Shown: positions 35,427 through 44,005 of the stretch, piece by piece | Layout: the number at the start of each line of letters is the position of its first letter | Position numbering within the stretch: position 1 is the stretch's first letter | Origin: UBA2897 sp036733925 | GTDB taxonomy: Bacteria; Bacillota; Negativicutes; Selenomonadales; Selenomonadaceae | Assembly: GCA_036733925.1 (NCBI GenBank) | Contig: DAIMZO010000007.1 | Location: forward strand, 15,588-79,587 | Direction of reading: 5' to 3' | DNA: 64,000 nucleotides | The notes under the pieces: generated by a model | The model's database searches: none | What the model saw: the letters and a program-made list of their open reading frames with translations, nothing else | What the model was told of the DNA's origin: nothing | Program-made: the position numbers and the translations under genes

Positions 35427-37150
35427 ACCAGCCTGATGGAAAAGCCGGAATCCTCAAAGATAAGAAGATTCCGGTCATCTTGTTCCTGTTCCTTTTTGTC
35501 GGCCTGCTTTTCGTCGGGAACCGCGTCGATAACGACACGTGGTTCTTGCTGAATCACGGGCGTTATGTGGATCTATACGGCTTCCCGCATACGGAGCCGT
35601 TCACGATACACGAGGGGCTGCATTTCATTATGCAGCAATGGCTTTTCGCCTGGATCCTTTGGAAAGTCTATTCCTTTGCCGGTGTCCTTGGGCTGCAGGC
35701 CTTCGCCTGGATCGGCGGGGCTGTGCTGATCTACCTCGACTACCGTCTCGTGCTCTCGGTCACCAGGAACCGGCAGATGGCGTTCCTGCTCGCGCAACTC
35801 ATCGGGGTATTCTGCGGGATGCTCTTCATCTGTCAGCGGCCGCAGCTCTTTTCGTCCATCATCTTCCTGCTGGAAATCCTTGTGCTCGAGAATATCCCAT
35901 GGGGGAAGAAGTACTGCTTTGCAATCCTATCGATACTTTCTGTGTTGCTGATCAATATCCACGCGGCGATGTGGCCGATGCTGTTCGTCTTCCTGCTCCC
36001 GTACCTCGCGGAATGGCTCGGGCAGCAGGGGCGGCTGGCGCGTTTTACCGCGCGTTTCCCTGAGCCTGTTGCGTGGAAAGGGCACGAACTGTTGATTCTG
36101 GCACTTGGCATGTTCGCGTTTGCCTTTCTGAATCCGTATGGGACTGAGGCGATGACGTATACCGCCCATTCCTACGGATACAAGGAGATCAACGCGATTG
36201 TCGGGGAAATGACGCCGCTTGTCCTCCGTGGGTTTTCCTCTATCCTGCTGATTCTGTTCATCGGCCTGTTTATGTTCTACGCAAGGCATCGCGCGCCGCT
36301 ACGCTATTTCCTCTTTGCATTCGGTACAGGCATCCTGACGCTTTCCTCGGTCCGCAGCTTTTTCCTGTTCCTGCTTTTCGGCACACTGCCGCTTGCCTAT
36401 ATGCTCCGAGAAAAATATCTCGCGTATAAGCAGTATTATACGTTCCAGAAACTTTCCTTATCCCTGTTGCTCGGCCTGCTCCTCATGGGGATTTCTTATA
36501 AATACTATCTGCCGTTCCTTTCTTCGTTCAAGAATGATCAAAGGATATATATTGGAATCCTGCTTTTCTTTGCAGCTCTTCTGCTCCTGTCACTGGCCCG
36601 TTTCATTTTGCGTTCCAAGAGGCAGCACTGTTTTTCGGCATGGAAAGAACTCCTGCCTCCAGAAATCGAAAGGGATGGAGTGCTTTCTACCATTTTCATC
36701 CTGTTTCTGGTCGTTTTGCCTCCCATCATAAGCTGCTATACCCGTTCCCCCATCCAGCAGCCTCTGCAGCGCGCATCGGAGGTTCTGTACGCGGAAGCGT
36801 CACCAGAGAGTATCTGCCTCTATACGGGATACGACGAGGGCCCGTATTTAGAGTTCCAGGGCTTCCCATGCTATCTCGACACCCGCGCAGAAGTATTCAT
36901 CAAGAAAGTCAATCAGCAGAAAGACATCTTTTTTGAATACTACGCCTTGCAGAACAACAAAATTGACTACCGGGATTTCCTTTCGCGCTATGCCTTCAAC
37001 TACCTCCTCGTCGATGAAAACGACACCCTCTACTACAACCTCGCCAACGACGAGCACTACGAATGCATCTGGGACGCCTCCGAGGATCCATCCATATCCG
37101 CTCCCGATATCGCAGACAAAAATTACCGCATATTCCGTAAAGCGGATTAA
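35417..37150 (+). CDS. Polytopic membrane protein, function unknown
   Basis: 577 residues with roughly eleven to twelve hydrophobic helices between residues 18 and 440, then a soluble C-terminal domain (about 450-577) rich in Tyr, Asp and Asn. An early periplasmic segment NRVDNDTWFLLNHGRYVDLYG and the overall plan resemble GT-C-type glycosyltransferases, but I see no diagnostic DxD/ExD beyond the DND there. The 10-base overlap with the flavoprotein suggests a shared role in surface polysaccharide or lipid-linked sugar. Function is inference. Confidence 0.6.
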   Translation: MLVNQPDGKAGILKDKKIPVILFLFLFVGLLFVGNRVDNDTWFLLNHGRYVDLYGFPHTEPFTIHEGLHFIMQQWLFAWILWKVYSFAGVLGLQAFAWIGGAVLIYLDYRLVLSVTRNRQMAFLLAQLIGVFCGMLFICQRPQLFSSIIFLLEILVLENIPWGKKYCFAILSILSVLLINIHAAMWPMLFVFLLPYLAEWLGQQGRLARFTARFPEPVAWKGHELLILALGMFAFAFLNPYGTEAMTYTAHSYGYKEINAIVGEMTPLVLRGFSSILLILFIGLFMFYARHRAPLRYFLFAFGTGILTLSSVRSFFLFLLFGTLPLAYMLREKYLAYKQYYTFQKLSLSLLLGLLLMGISYKYYLPFLSSFKNDQRIYIGILLFFAALLLLSLARFILRSKRQHCFSAWKELLPPEIERDGVLSTIFILFLVVLPPIISCYTRSPIQQPLQRASEVLYAEASPESICLYTGYDEGPYLEFQGFPCYLDTRAEVFIKKVNQQKDIFFEYYALQNNKIDYRDFLSRYAFNYLLVDENDTLYYNLANDEHYECIWDASEDPSISAPDIADKNYRIFRKAD

Positions 37151-37168
37151 CTTTGTTTTCGTGCAAAT

Positions 37169-37730
37169 TTACGTATTGGGTTGCAAGAGCCATTGCAGGA
37201 CGTTTTGCTTTTGGATGCCGTCGTAGTTGGCCTCGGGGGAGATTTCGTCGAGGGTCAGCAGGTATTTCGGATATTGGTCGTGGATGGCTTTGAGCGGCTT
37301 CAGCTCGCGGTTCAGGACCTCCGGCTGCAGGGTGCTTTCTGCGACTTGGCAGTATTCCCGCATACCGGGGCGTTCGACGACGAAGTCGATCTCGCCTTTT
37401 GGAAGCTGTCCAACGTAGACTTTGCCACCGCGTCGCAGGAGTTCCAGATAAACAACATTCTCCAGGATATGGCCGGTGTATCCTTGATGAGAATGGTATT
37501 GTAGATGCCGGACAGATATTCCTCTACGGCTTCCGGCGTGTCTTGGAATTGTAAGGCGTAAGGGAAAGAACTGTTCCGGATATACGCGTTGTATTTTGCC
37601 GGTAAAGCAGGAACAGCGTGGGTTTCCCGCAACGGCGGACGCCGGAAACCACTTTGATCAGGTCGCGTCCTCGGAAGCGTTGCAGAAAATCGAGATACTC
37701 TGGTCTGGCAATCCATTTCATGGGAATCAA
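37169..37730 (-). pseudogene. Decayed AAA ATPase (DUF4143 family)
   Basis: Fragments in different frames form one broken protein. The N-terminal piece from 37724 reads MKWIARPEYLDFLQRFRGRD…VVSGVRRCGKPTLF, with the P-loop Ser changed to Pro; a middle piece reads EEYLSGIYNTILIKD; the C-terminal piece (to 37169) reads REYCQVAESTLQPEVLNREL…YPKYLLTLDEI. The total is far shorter than the ~400 residues of intact members, so internal deletions and frameshifts have occurred. Confidence 0.85.
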
Positions 37731-37796
37731 CTCCTAAAAAGTCTTCAAGATACATAATTTTAGGAATGAAATCCAACTTTTTGTCATCATGGGGCA

Positions 37797-37835
37797 AAAA
37801 TATAGCCGCTGCACGGGGGAATCCTGTGCAGCGGC
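37797..37835 (-). terminator. Terminator after malic enzyme
   Basis: Leftward: GCCGCTGCAC, loop, GTGCAGCGGC (10-bp perfect stem), then TATATTTTT. Confidence 0.9.
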
Positions 37836-37856
37836 TTTTGGAAAGGGAGGATATGC

Positions 37857-39098
37857 TTAGTCCTGGGCCGCGAGGAGCTGGCGGGTGTGGGCCGCGACTT
37901 GCTCGGGGGTGATGTCTTTGCGGCGGGCGACGCCGGTCTCGAGGGCCGCTTTGGCGACGGCCGCGGCGACGTTCGGCGCGACGTCCGCATCGAACGGGCT
38001 CGCGATGACGTTGTCCTCGGTGATGTCTTCCGGGGCAATGAGGTCCGCAATCGCGTGGGCCGCGGCTACCTTCATCTCCTCGTTGATCTCCTTCGCACGG
38101 ACGTCGAGGGCGCCGCGGAAGATGCCCGGGAACGCGAGCAGGTTGTTGACCTGGTTCGGATAGTCGGAGCGCCCGGTCGCGACGATGCGCGCACCGGCCT
38201 TCTTCGCGAGCTCCGGCATGATTTCAGGCGTCGGGTTCGCCATGGCGAGGATGACCGCGTCCTTGTTCATCGAGCGTACCATGTCCTCGGTGACGGCCCC
38301 GGCGACGGATACACCGATGAAGACGTCGGCGCCCTTCATGACGTCGGCGAGCGTGCCGGCCTCTTTCTCGAGGTTCGTGATTTTCGCGATATCGTCCTTG
38401 TATGGGTTCATATCGTCCGTGCGGCTGGCGTAGATGGCGCCGTGCGAGTCGCAGAGGATGATATGGCGCGTCTTCATGCGGTAGAGCAGGCGCGTGATGG
38501 CCTGTCCTGCGGCGCCGGCGCCGTTGACGACGACCTTTGCGTCCTCGAATTTCTTGCCGATCAGCTTGAATGCGTTGATGAGCGCGGAGACGACGACGAT
38601 GGCCGTGCCGTGCTGGTCATCGTGGAACACGGGGATATCAAGCGTCTTCTTCAGCTCGCGCTCGATATCGAAGCATTCCGGCGCTTTGATGTCCTCGAGG
38701 TTGATGCCGCCGAAGCCCGGCGCGATGAGCTGCACAGCGCGGATGACTTCCTTCGGATTCTTCGTGTCGAGCGCGATTGGGTAGGCGTCGACGCCGGCGA
38801 AACCTTTGAACAGGATGGACTTGCCCTCCATGACCGGCAGGCCGGCGCCCGCGCCGATGCTGCCGAGGCCGAGGACGGCCGTGCCGTTCGTCACGACGGC
38901 GACGCTATTGCCTTTCGCCGTGTAGTCGTAGATCTTCTCCGGGTCATCCTTGATGGCGAGGCATGGCGCCGCAACGCCCGGCGAGTAGGCGAGCGTCAGA
39001 TCTTTTGCACTGCGCAGGGGAACCTTGCTCGTGATCTCGATTTTCCCGTGATGTGCTTCATGAAGCCGGAGTGCTTCTTCGTTTACATTTGCTGCCAT
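37857..39098 (-). CDS. NAD(P)-dependent malic enzyme
   Basis: 413 residues from ATG 39098 (GAAGGGAAGTCTTAGCT upstream). Motifs: LTLAYSPGVAAPC, TNGTAVLGLGSIGAGAGLPVMEGK in blocks, metal/substrate region FDIERELKK…VFHDDQHGTA, and the dinucleotide site VVNGAGAAGQAITRLL. It decarboxylates malate to pyruvate. The short bacterial form lacks the phosphotransacetylase-like tail. A cre-like palindrome lies between promoter and gene, implying catabolite control. Confidence 0.95.
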   Translation of the reverse strand: MAANVNEEALRLHEAHHGKIEITSKVPLRSAKDLTLAYSPGVAAPCLAIKDDPEKIYDYTAKGNSVAVVTNGTAVLGLGSIGAGAGLPVMEGKSILFKGFAGVDAYPIALDTKNPKEVIRAVQLIAPGFGGINLEDIKAPECFDIERELKKTLDIPVFHDDQHGTAIVVVSALINAFKLIGKKFEDAKVVVNGAGAAGQAITRLLYRMKTRHIILCDSHGAIYASRTDDMNPYKDDIAKITNLEKEAGTLADVMKGADVFIGVSVAGAVTEDMVRSMNKDAVILAMANPTPEIMPELAKKAGARIVATGRSDYPNQVNNLLAFPGIFRGALDVRAKEINEEMKVAAAHAIADLIAPEDITEDNVIASPFDADVAPNVAAAVAKAALETGVARRKDITPEQVAAHTRQLLAAQD

Positions 39099-39220
39099 AG
39101 CTAAGACTTCCCTTCTTTTATCGGAAGGCCGGCGATTGCCGGCGGAATACGCTTTTCTGTTGTCTTTCAGTCTAACGGAACTCGCGGGGAAATTCTGTGC
39201 CATCGGTTACACTTCTTTGA

Positions 39221-39286
39221 TGTTGTAATCGGTTACAACATTTTTTTCCTTTGACTCTATTATAACTCCGTTTTTCGTATTGACAA
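39221..39286 (-). promoter_or_regulatory. Malic enzyme promoter with cre-like operator
   Basis: Leftward promoter TTGTCA (39286-39281), 16 bases, TATAAT (39264-39259). About 20 bases downstream is the palindrome TGTTGTAA-N4-TTACAACA (39221-39240). Its core TGTAACCGATTACA (read leftward) fits the CcpA cre consensus TGWNANCGNTNWCA at every fixed position. A half site (GTAACCGATG) follows at about 39201-39210. A LacI-family repressor acting as a roadblock is the likely reading. Confidence 0.72.
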
Positions 39287-39335
39287 ATATGAAATTTCCA
39301 TTGTTTGCATAGGAAAAAGTTATCCAGATAAAGGA

Positions 39336-39383
39336 AAATAGCGGTAATCCGAGGAAAAATCTTCTCTAGGATTATCGCTATTT
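39336..39383 (-). terminator. Terminator after the LCP gene
   Basis: Leftward: AAATAGCGATAATCC pairs with GGATTACCGCTATTT over 15 bp with one G.U, then TTCCTTT. Confidence 0.8.
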
Positions 39384-39412
39384 ATGTAAACATTCGTGGT
39401 ATTTATTTTTCG

Positions 39413-40675
39413 TTACTGCCCTTTGCCTGTGGTTTCGGAGTGTGACGGGGTGGAGCCGCCGGCATTCACGTTGACGTCCTCACCGCGTTCACTGCGGCTC
39501 GCGGCTGTGTCCTCGGAGCGGCGGTCGTAACTGCGCGAGGAGGAGCTGCCCTGCGAGCTCTCCTTTTTCGAGCTTTCCTTCAAGCCGCTTTCCTTATGGC
39601 TGCTCTTCGATGCCTTGCCGATGGAGGTATCGCCTGCCGGAACCTCCTTTGCCGTCGACGGGATGGAATTCTTGTATTCCTGCTGAGCGCGTTCCATCTC
39701 CTGCTGGGCGCGTCCCGAGAGGTGCAGGCCGAGCGTGTTCGCGAGCGTGGCTCGGAGCTCGGCGATATCCGGAATCCAGTAGCTGACGCCATTGATGTAG
39801 AGCGGCTTGCCCGGAACCATGTCCGTCTTGAGGCCGTTCTTGCGCGACTCCTTGAGCGTGCCGGCGAATTCGAGCAGCTGGCGCACGGAGAGGTCGGTCT
39901 TCACGGAGCTCACGATCTCGCTGATGACGGCCGGGAGCTTCGGGATGATGGACGGGCTCGTCAGCTTGTCCATGCAGGCCGCCATGAACTTCTGCTGGCG
40001 CTTGATGCGCCCGATGTCGCCTTCCTCGTCGCGGTAGCGCACGTAGGTCACGGCCGTCTTGCCGTCCATGTGCTGCATGCCCGGCTGCAGGTCGATCAGC
40101 AGGCCACCGTCGTCGTCCCATGGATCCTCGTAGTACATGCGCTTCTCGACGTTGATATCGATGCCGCCGAGCGCGTCGATGATCTTCTGGAACGCATGCG
40201 TGTTGATGACGATGTAGTGGTCGACGTTGACGCCGAGGAAGTTCTCGACGGTATCCTGCGCGAGCTTCTCGCCGCCGAGGACGCCGCCCTTGGCGCTGCC
40301 GAAGGCATAAGCCGCGTTGATCTTGTCAAAGCCGTGCCCCTTGATTTTGACGCGCGTGTCGCGCGGGATGGAGAGCAGGGCGGCCTGATCCTTCTTCGGG
40401 TCGATGGTCGCGAGCATCAGGGTGTCCGAGCGGCCGACATCGTCTTCGCGCGTGTCGACGCCCATGATCATGATGGTCGACTTGTCCTTGGCGGTCATCA
40501 GGCCGTCCTCCGCCTGATCGCCGCTTCGGTCGAGCAGGCTGTTCGAGGCGAACAGCGCGCCGGCAGCCGCCGCAGCGATGAAGCACAGGAAAAGGAGCGC
40601 CCATGGCCAGACATGCTTCTTTTTCCGGCGTTCTCTGCGCGAGCTGAGCCGGGGAGGTATGGTGGAATTTGGCAA
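39413..40675 (-). CDS. LytR-CpsA-Psr (LCP) family protein
   Basis: 420 residues: a basic cytoplasmic N-terminus, one membrane helix (about 22-44), the LCP domain (about 65-300) with RSDTLMLATIDPKK, LLSIPRDTRVKI, HYIVINTHAFQKIIDALGGIDINV in blocks and VRYRDEEGDIGRIKRQQKF, and a low-complexity Ser/Lys/Glu tail. LCP enzymes transfer lipid-linked glycopolymers to peptidoglycan or act as related ligases outside the membrane. Start TTG 40675 after AAGAAGGGTTATTT. Confidence 0.93.
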   Translation of the reverse strand: MPNSTIPPRLSSRRERRKKKHVWPWALLFLCFIAAAAAGALFASNSLLDRSGDQAEDGLMTAKDKSTIMIMGVDTREDDVGRSDTLMLATIDPKKDQAALLSIPRDTRVKIKGHGFDKINAAYAFGSAKGGVLGGEKLAQDTVENFLGVNVDHYIVINTHAFQKIIDALGGIDINVEKRMYYEDPWDDDGGLLIDLQPGMQHMDGKTAVTYVRYRDEEGDIGRIKRQQKFMAACMDKLTSPSIIPKLPAVISEIVSSVKTDLSVRQLLEFAGTLKESRKNGLKTDMVPGKPLYINGVSYWIPDIAELRATLANTLGLHLSGRAQQEMERAQQEYKNSIPSTAKEVPAGDTSIGKASKSSHKESGLKESSKKESSQGSSSSRSYDRRSEDTAASRSERGEDVNVNAGGSTPSHSETTGKGQ

Positions 40676-40815
40676 AAATAACCCTTCTTTTTTCGATTCA
40701 GGTACAAAATCCGATACTCCTCCATTATAATGAAATCACGGGGGAGAAGCAACGATTTTTCAGATACAAAGCATAGAATAGCAGGGAAATCTGATTTTTG
40801 AAAGGAAGATGTCTC

Positions 40816-41274
40816 GTGGCAGAGGAAATCGAGCGGAAATTCTTGGTGAAGGACAGCTGGCAGCCGAAGGAGCAGGGCGACCGTATCGCGCAGGGCTATC
40901 TGTCGACGGAGCCGGGGCGGACGGTGCGCGTGCGCGTCCGGGCCGGCAAGGGATACCTGACCGTCAAGGGGAAGAACGACGGGATCCGGCGCCTCGAGTT
41001 CGAGTACGAGGTGCCGCTCGCGGATGCGGAGGCCATGCTCACGCTCTGTGAGCAGCCCATCATCGAGAAGACGCGCTATGTGGAAACGGTGGATAAATCC
41101 GTCTGGGAAATCGACGTCTTCGAGGGGGCGAACGCCGGGCTCCGCGTCGCGGAGGTCGAGCTGCCATCGGCCGGTGCGCCATTTTCGCGGCCCGAATGGC
41201 TTGGCGAGGAGGTTTCCGGGCAGATACAGTATTACAACTCCAGCCTCCAGAAACACCCGTTCCGGGAGTGGTGA
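40816..41274 (+). CDS. CYTH domain protein
   Basis: 152 residues. The ExExK signature is at EIERKF (residues 4-9), followed by the acid/base pattern of the triphosphate tunnel: YLSTEPGRTVRVRVRAGKGYLTVKGK in blocks, RRLEFEYEVPLADA and WEIDVFEGANAGLRVAEVEL. CYTH enzymes hydrolyse triphosphates or make polyphosphate-related products. GTG start at 40816, eight bases after GGAAG. Confidence 0.88.
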   Translation: MAEEIERKFLVKDSWQPKEQGDRIAQGYLSTEPGRTVRVRVRAGKGYLTVKGKNDGIRRLEFEYEVPLADAEAMLTLCEQPIIEKTRYVETVDKSVWEIDVFEGANAGLRVAEVELPSAGAPFSRPEWLGEEVSGQIQYYNSSLQKHPFREW

Positions 41275-41568
41275 TTATCCACCTGGATGGGGGATATTTC
41301 TGTGTGGCAGAACACAAGATATAGGGTTTGCTGAGGAAAAAGGCACTATATCTTGAGTAATCCACAGATTTACACACATTATCCACAAGTCTGTTCTGGA
41401 ATGGGAGGGACTTCTTGCACAGATTGGGGAAAAGTGTGTTCTTCCCAGACGGGAAAGGCATTCTGCCATCCTGCACGGGAAAGTTATACACAGTTGTGGA
41501 TTATTATGTGGATAAACTGGATTCCCGTGGATAAAGTGCATGAATCTGTGGGTAAGCCCTGTGGAGAA
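41275..41568. other. DnaA-box cluster between CYTH and deaminase-like genes
   Basis: Nine matches to TTATCCACA within one mismatch: 41275-41283, 41358-41366, 41379-41387 (exact), 41484-41492, 41495-41503, 41507-41515 (exact), 41526-41534, 41547-41555, 41560-41568. A tenth, exact, lies inside the next gene at 41845-41853. The 405-bp interval 41275-41679 has no other convincing content. It could titrate DnaA, act as a DARS/datA-like site, or control the next gene. Confidence 0.78.
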
Positions 41569-41679
41569 ACGGAAATTTTTTTGACAGGAGAAAGGATTTT
41601 CGCGGCGGGAGGGCTAATATATAGTTATGACCGATTACGCGAAACGGAAGAAGAAGTGAAGATACAGGGGGGCGGGAGT

Positions 41680-42123
41680 ATGGCAATGCTCAATGAATCC
41701 ATGGTGAATACGCTCGTGCAGCAGGCGATGGAGATTATGCACAATGCCTATGTGCCGTATGGCAAGGTGCCGGTCGGTGCGTGCATCCTCGCAAGTGACG
41801 GGACGCTCTACGCGGGGTGCAATATTGAAAATGCCATCCCGGCGTTATCCACAATGGCAGAGGCAGTGGCGCTGCACCGCGCGGTCGCGGACGGCAAGCG
41901 GGAGTTCGACGGCATCGCGGTCGTCGCGGACAAGGAGGAGCCGTTCATCCCGAACGGGGCAGTGTGCCAGCTGCTCGCGGAATTCCATGTGCCGGAGGTC
42001 GTCATGGCGAACATGAAGGGCGAGGTCAAGCAGGTCGAACTCTCGGAGCTTCTGCCCTACGGCGTCCGGATCCATCAGAATACGGATTTCCAGATGTTCG
42101 CGGATGATGTGGACGCGGACTGA
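41680..42123 (+). CDS. Cytidine-deaminase-like protein lacking zinc ligands
   Basis: 147 residues with the cytidine deaminase fold: VPYGKVPVGACILASDGTLYAGCNIENA at 20-47 (in blocks), a helix with MAEAVALHRAVADG, and FIPNGAVCQLLAEFHVPEV. In active enzymes these last two carry (C/H)AE and PCxxC. Here the Cys before AE is Met, and PCGAC reads PNGAV, so all three zinc ligands are gone; the Glu remains. The frame is intact and well conserved otherwise, so a non-catalytic or altered role is more likely than decay. ATG 41680 follows GGGGGGCGGGAGT. Confidence 0.82.
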   Translation: MAMLNESMVNTLVQQAMEIMHNAYVPYGKVPVGACILASDGTLYAGCNIENAIPALSTMAEAVALHRAVADGKREFDGIAVVADKEEPFIPNGAVCQLLAEFHVPEVVMANMKGEVKQVELSELLPYGVRIHQNTDFQMFADDVDAD

Positions 42124-42138
42124 TCCGGAGTGCGGTGA

Positions 42139-42176
42139 AGCGGCTGTGCGCCTGTTGACGCGCGGCCGCTTTTTCC
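42139..42176 (+). terminator. Terminator after the deaminase-like gene
   Basis: AGCGGC pairs with GCCGCT, enclosing an inner GCGC-rich stem, followed by TTTTCC. Confidence 0.75.
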
Positions 42177-42254
42177 TATGGAACGCTATACAAAGCCGGG
42201 GGAAAACGTGTATAATAAGACAGAGCATATTCATTTAGGAGGAAAAGAAGCAAT

Positions 42255-43232
42255 ATGGACGAAAAAACCATTCGGGAAAAGGCCGTGGAGACGCTGGAAA
42301 TCGAGTCGGCCGCTGTCCGGAAACTCACGGAGAACATCGACGACGGATTCGTAAAATCGGTCGAGTGCATCCTGAACTGCCCGGCGCGCGTCATTGTGAC
42401 TGGCATGGGGAAATCCGGCCACATCGGACGCAAGATGGCCGCGACGTTCGCGAGCACGGGTACGCCATCGTTCTTCCTGCATCCGGCCGAGGCGTTCCAC
42501 GGAGATCTCGGCATGGTCACGGAAAAAGATATCGTCATCGCAATCTCGAACAGCGGTGAGTCGACGGAGACCATCAAGATCCTGCCAATCATCCGCCGCA
42601 TCGGCGCGACGATCATCGCGATGACGGGCAACCGCGAGTCGCAGCTCGCGCAGGCCGCGGACTACGTCATCGATATCGGGCATGAGAAAGAGGCCTGCCC
42701 GCTGAACCTCGCGCCGACGACGAGCACGACCTGCACGCTCGCGATGGGCGATGCGCTCGCCGTCGCGACGATGTCGGTGCGCAACTTCACGAAGCAGGAT
42801 TTCGCGCTGTTCCATCCGGGCGGAGCGCTCGGACGCCGTCTGCTGCTGAAGGTCGAGAATGTCATGCATTCCGGGGATGAGAACCCGGTCGTCGAGGGCT
42901 CGCATTCCGTGAAGGACGCGCTGTTCACGATGACGGAGAAGGGGCTCGGCGCGGTCTCGGTCACGGACAAGGATGGCAAGTTCATCGGCCTGCTGACCGA
43001 TGGCATTGTGCGCCGCGCGATCGCCAAGGACTACGCGTTCCTCGACAAGCCGGTCTCGGATATCATGTACAGCGAGCCGCTGACCATCAAGAAAAACGCG
43101 ATGGCCACGGCGGCGCTGTCTGTCATGGAGAAACATCAGCCGCGCCCGGTCACGGTCCTGCCGGTCATCGAGGACGGCAAGCCGGTTGGCATGATCCATC
43201 TGACCGACCTTCTGAAGCAGGGCGTGATCTGA
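42255..43232 (+). CDS. kdsD: D-arabinose-5-phosphate isomerase KdsD/KpsF
   Basis: 325 residues: SIS domain (about 30-185) with VTGMGKSGHIGRKMAATFASTGTPSFFLHPAEA in blocks, SNSGESTET and HPGGALGRRLL, then two CBS domains (about 205-320). It converts ribulose 5-phosphate to arabinose 5-phosphate, the first step of Kdo synthesis, and so supports an LPS-bearing outer membrane. TATAAT near 42211 may be its -10 box; TTTAGGAGGAAAAGAAGCAAT precedes the ATG in part. Confidence 0.95.
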   Translation: MDEKTIREKAVETLEIESAAVRKLTENIDDGFVKSVECILNCPARVIVTGMGKSGHIGRKMAATFASTGTPSFFLHPAEAFHGDLGMVTEKDIVIAISNSGESTETIKILPIIRRIGATIIAMTGNRESQLAQAADYVIDIGHEKEACPLNLAPTTSTTCTLAMGDALAVATMSVRNFTKQDFALFHPGGALGRRLLLKVENVMHSGDENPVVEGSHSVKDALFTMTEKGLGAVSVTDKDGKFIGLLTDGIVRRAIAKDYAFLDKPVSDIMYSEPLTIKKNAMATAALSVMEKHQPRPVTVLPVIEDGKPVGMIHLTDLLKQGVI

Positions 43233-43262
43233 TACAAGAGTTCCACAATGAGGTGAGCAAGC

Positions 43263-43985
43263 GTGTTTTTGGAGGAAATGCGGAAAGCCGCGGCGGCATA
43301 CGGCGATGGCCTGTCCCTTTCTGACGAGCAGCTGCAGCAGTTTGACCTTTACCAGCGGCTGCTGCTCGAATGGAATGAGAAGATGAACCTCACGGCCATC
43401 ACGGAGCCGCACGATGTCGCGGTCAAGCATATGGTCGACAGCCTGTCCGCCTATACGCCGGAGCTGTTCCATGACGGCGTGTCCGTCATCGACGTCGGGA
43501 CAGGGGCAGGGTTCCCGGGCATCCCGCTGAAGATTTTCTGCCCCGGAATCCATCTCACCTTGATGGATTCGCTGCAGAAGCGCGTGCATTTCCTGCAGGC
43601 GGTGGTGGATGCGCTCGGGCTCACGGAGGTTCAATGCGTGCACGCGCGCGCGGAGGAAGGCGCACGTCAGAAGGCGTACCGCGAGCAGTACGATATCGTC
43701 GTGAGCCGCGCGGTTGCGCGCCTGAGCGTGCTCGCGGAGTATTGCATGCCGTTCGTGAAGCGCGGCGGGTATTTCCTCGCGCTGAAGGGCGCGAAATACG
43801 AGGAGGAGCTGCAAGAGGCCAGCAAGGCCATCAAGGTGATGGGCGGAAGCCATACGGAGGCGCGCCGCGTCACGCTCCCAGGCCTCGACGATGTGCGCGC
43901 GGTCGTTGCGGTGCACAAGACCATGCCGACGCCGAAAGCCTATCCGCGCAAGGCCGGCACGCCGGCCAAGAAGCCGATCCTTTGA
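43263..43985 (+). CDS. rsmG: 16S rRNA (guanine-N7) methyltransferase RsmG
   Basis: 240 residues with the family start LYQRLLLEWNEKMNLTAI, the SAM motif VIDVGTGAGFPGIPLKI and SRAVARLSVLAEYC. It methylates G527 of 16S rRNA. GTG start at 43263 after TGAGGTGAGCAAGC. The basic Pro/Ala-rich C-terminal tail is slightly longer than typical. Confidence 0.95.
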   Translation: MFLEEMRKAAAAYGDGLSLSDEQLQQFDLYQRLLLEWNEKMNLTAITEPHDVAVKHMVDSLSAYTPELFHDGVSVIDVGTGAGFPGIPLKIFCPGIHLTLMDSLQKRVHFLQAVVDALGLTEVQCVHARAEEGARQKAYREQYDIVVSRAVARLSVLAEYCMPFVKRGGYFLALKGAKYEEELQEASKAIKVMGGSHTEARRVTLPGLDDVRAVVAVHKTMPTPKAYPRKAGTPAKKPIL

Positions 43986-44005
43986 CGATGAGAAGGGGGA
44001 TAGCG

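Noticed and set aside
41353..41679. N-terminal extension of the deaminase-like gene
   Set aside because: The extra ~109 codons read through the DnaA-box cluster; the ribosome site and family start point to ATG 41680.
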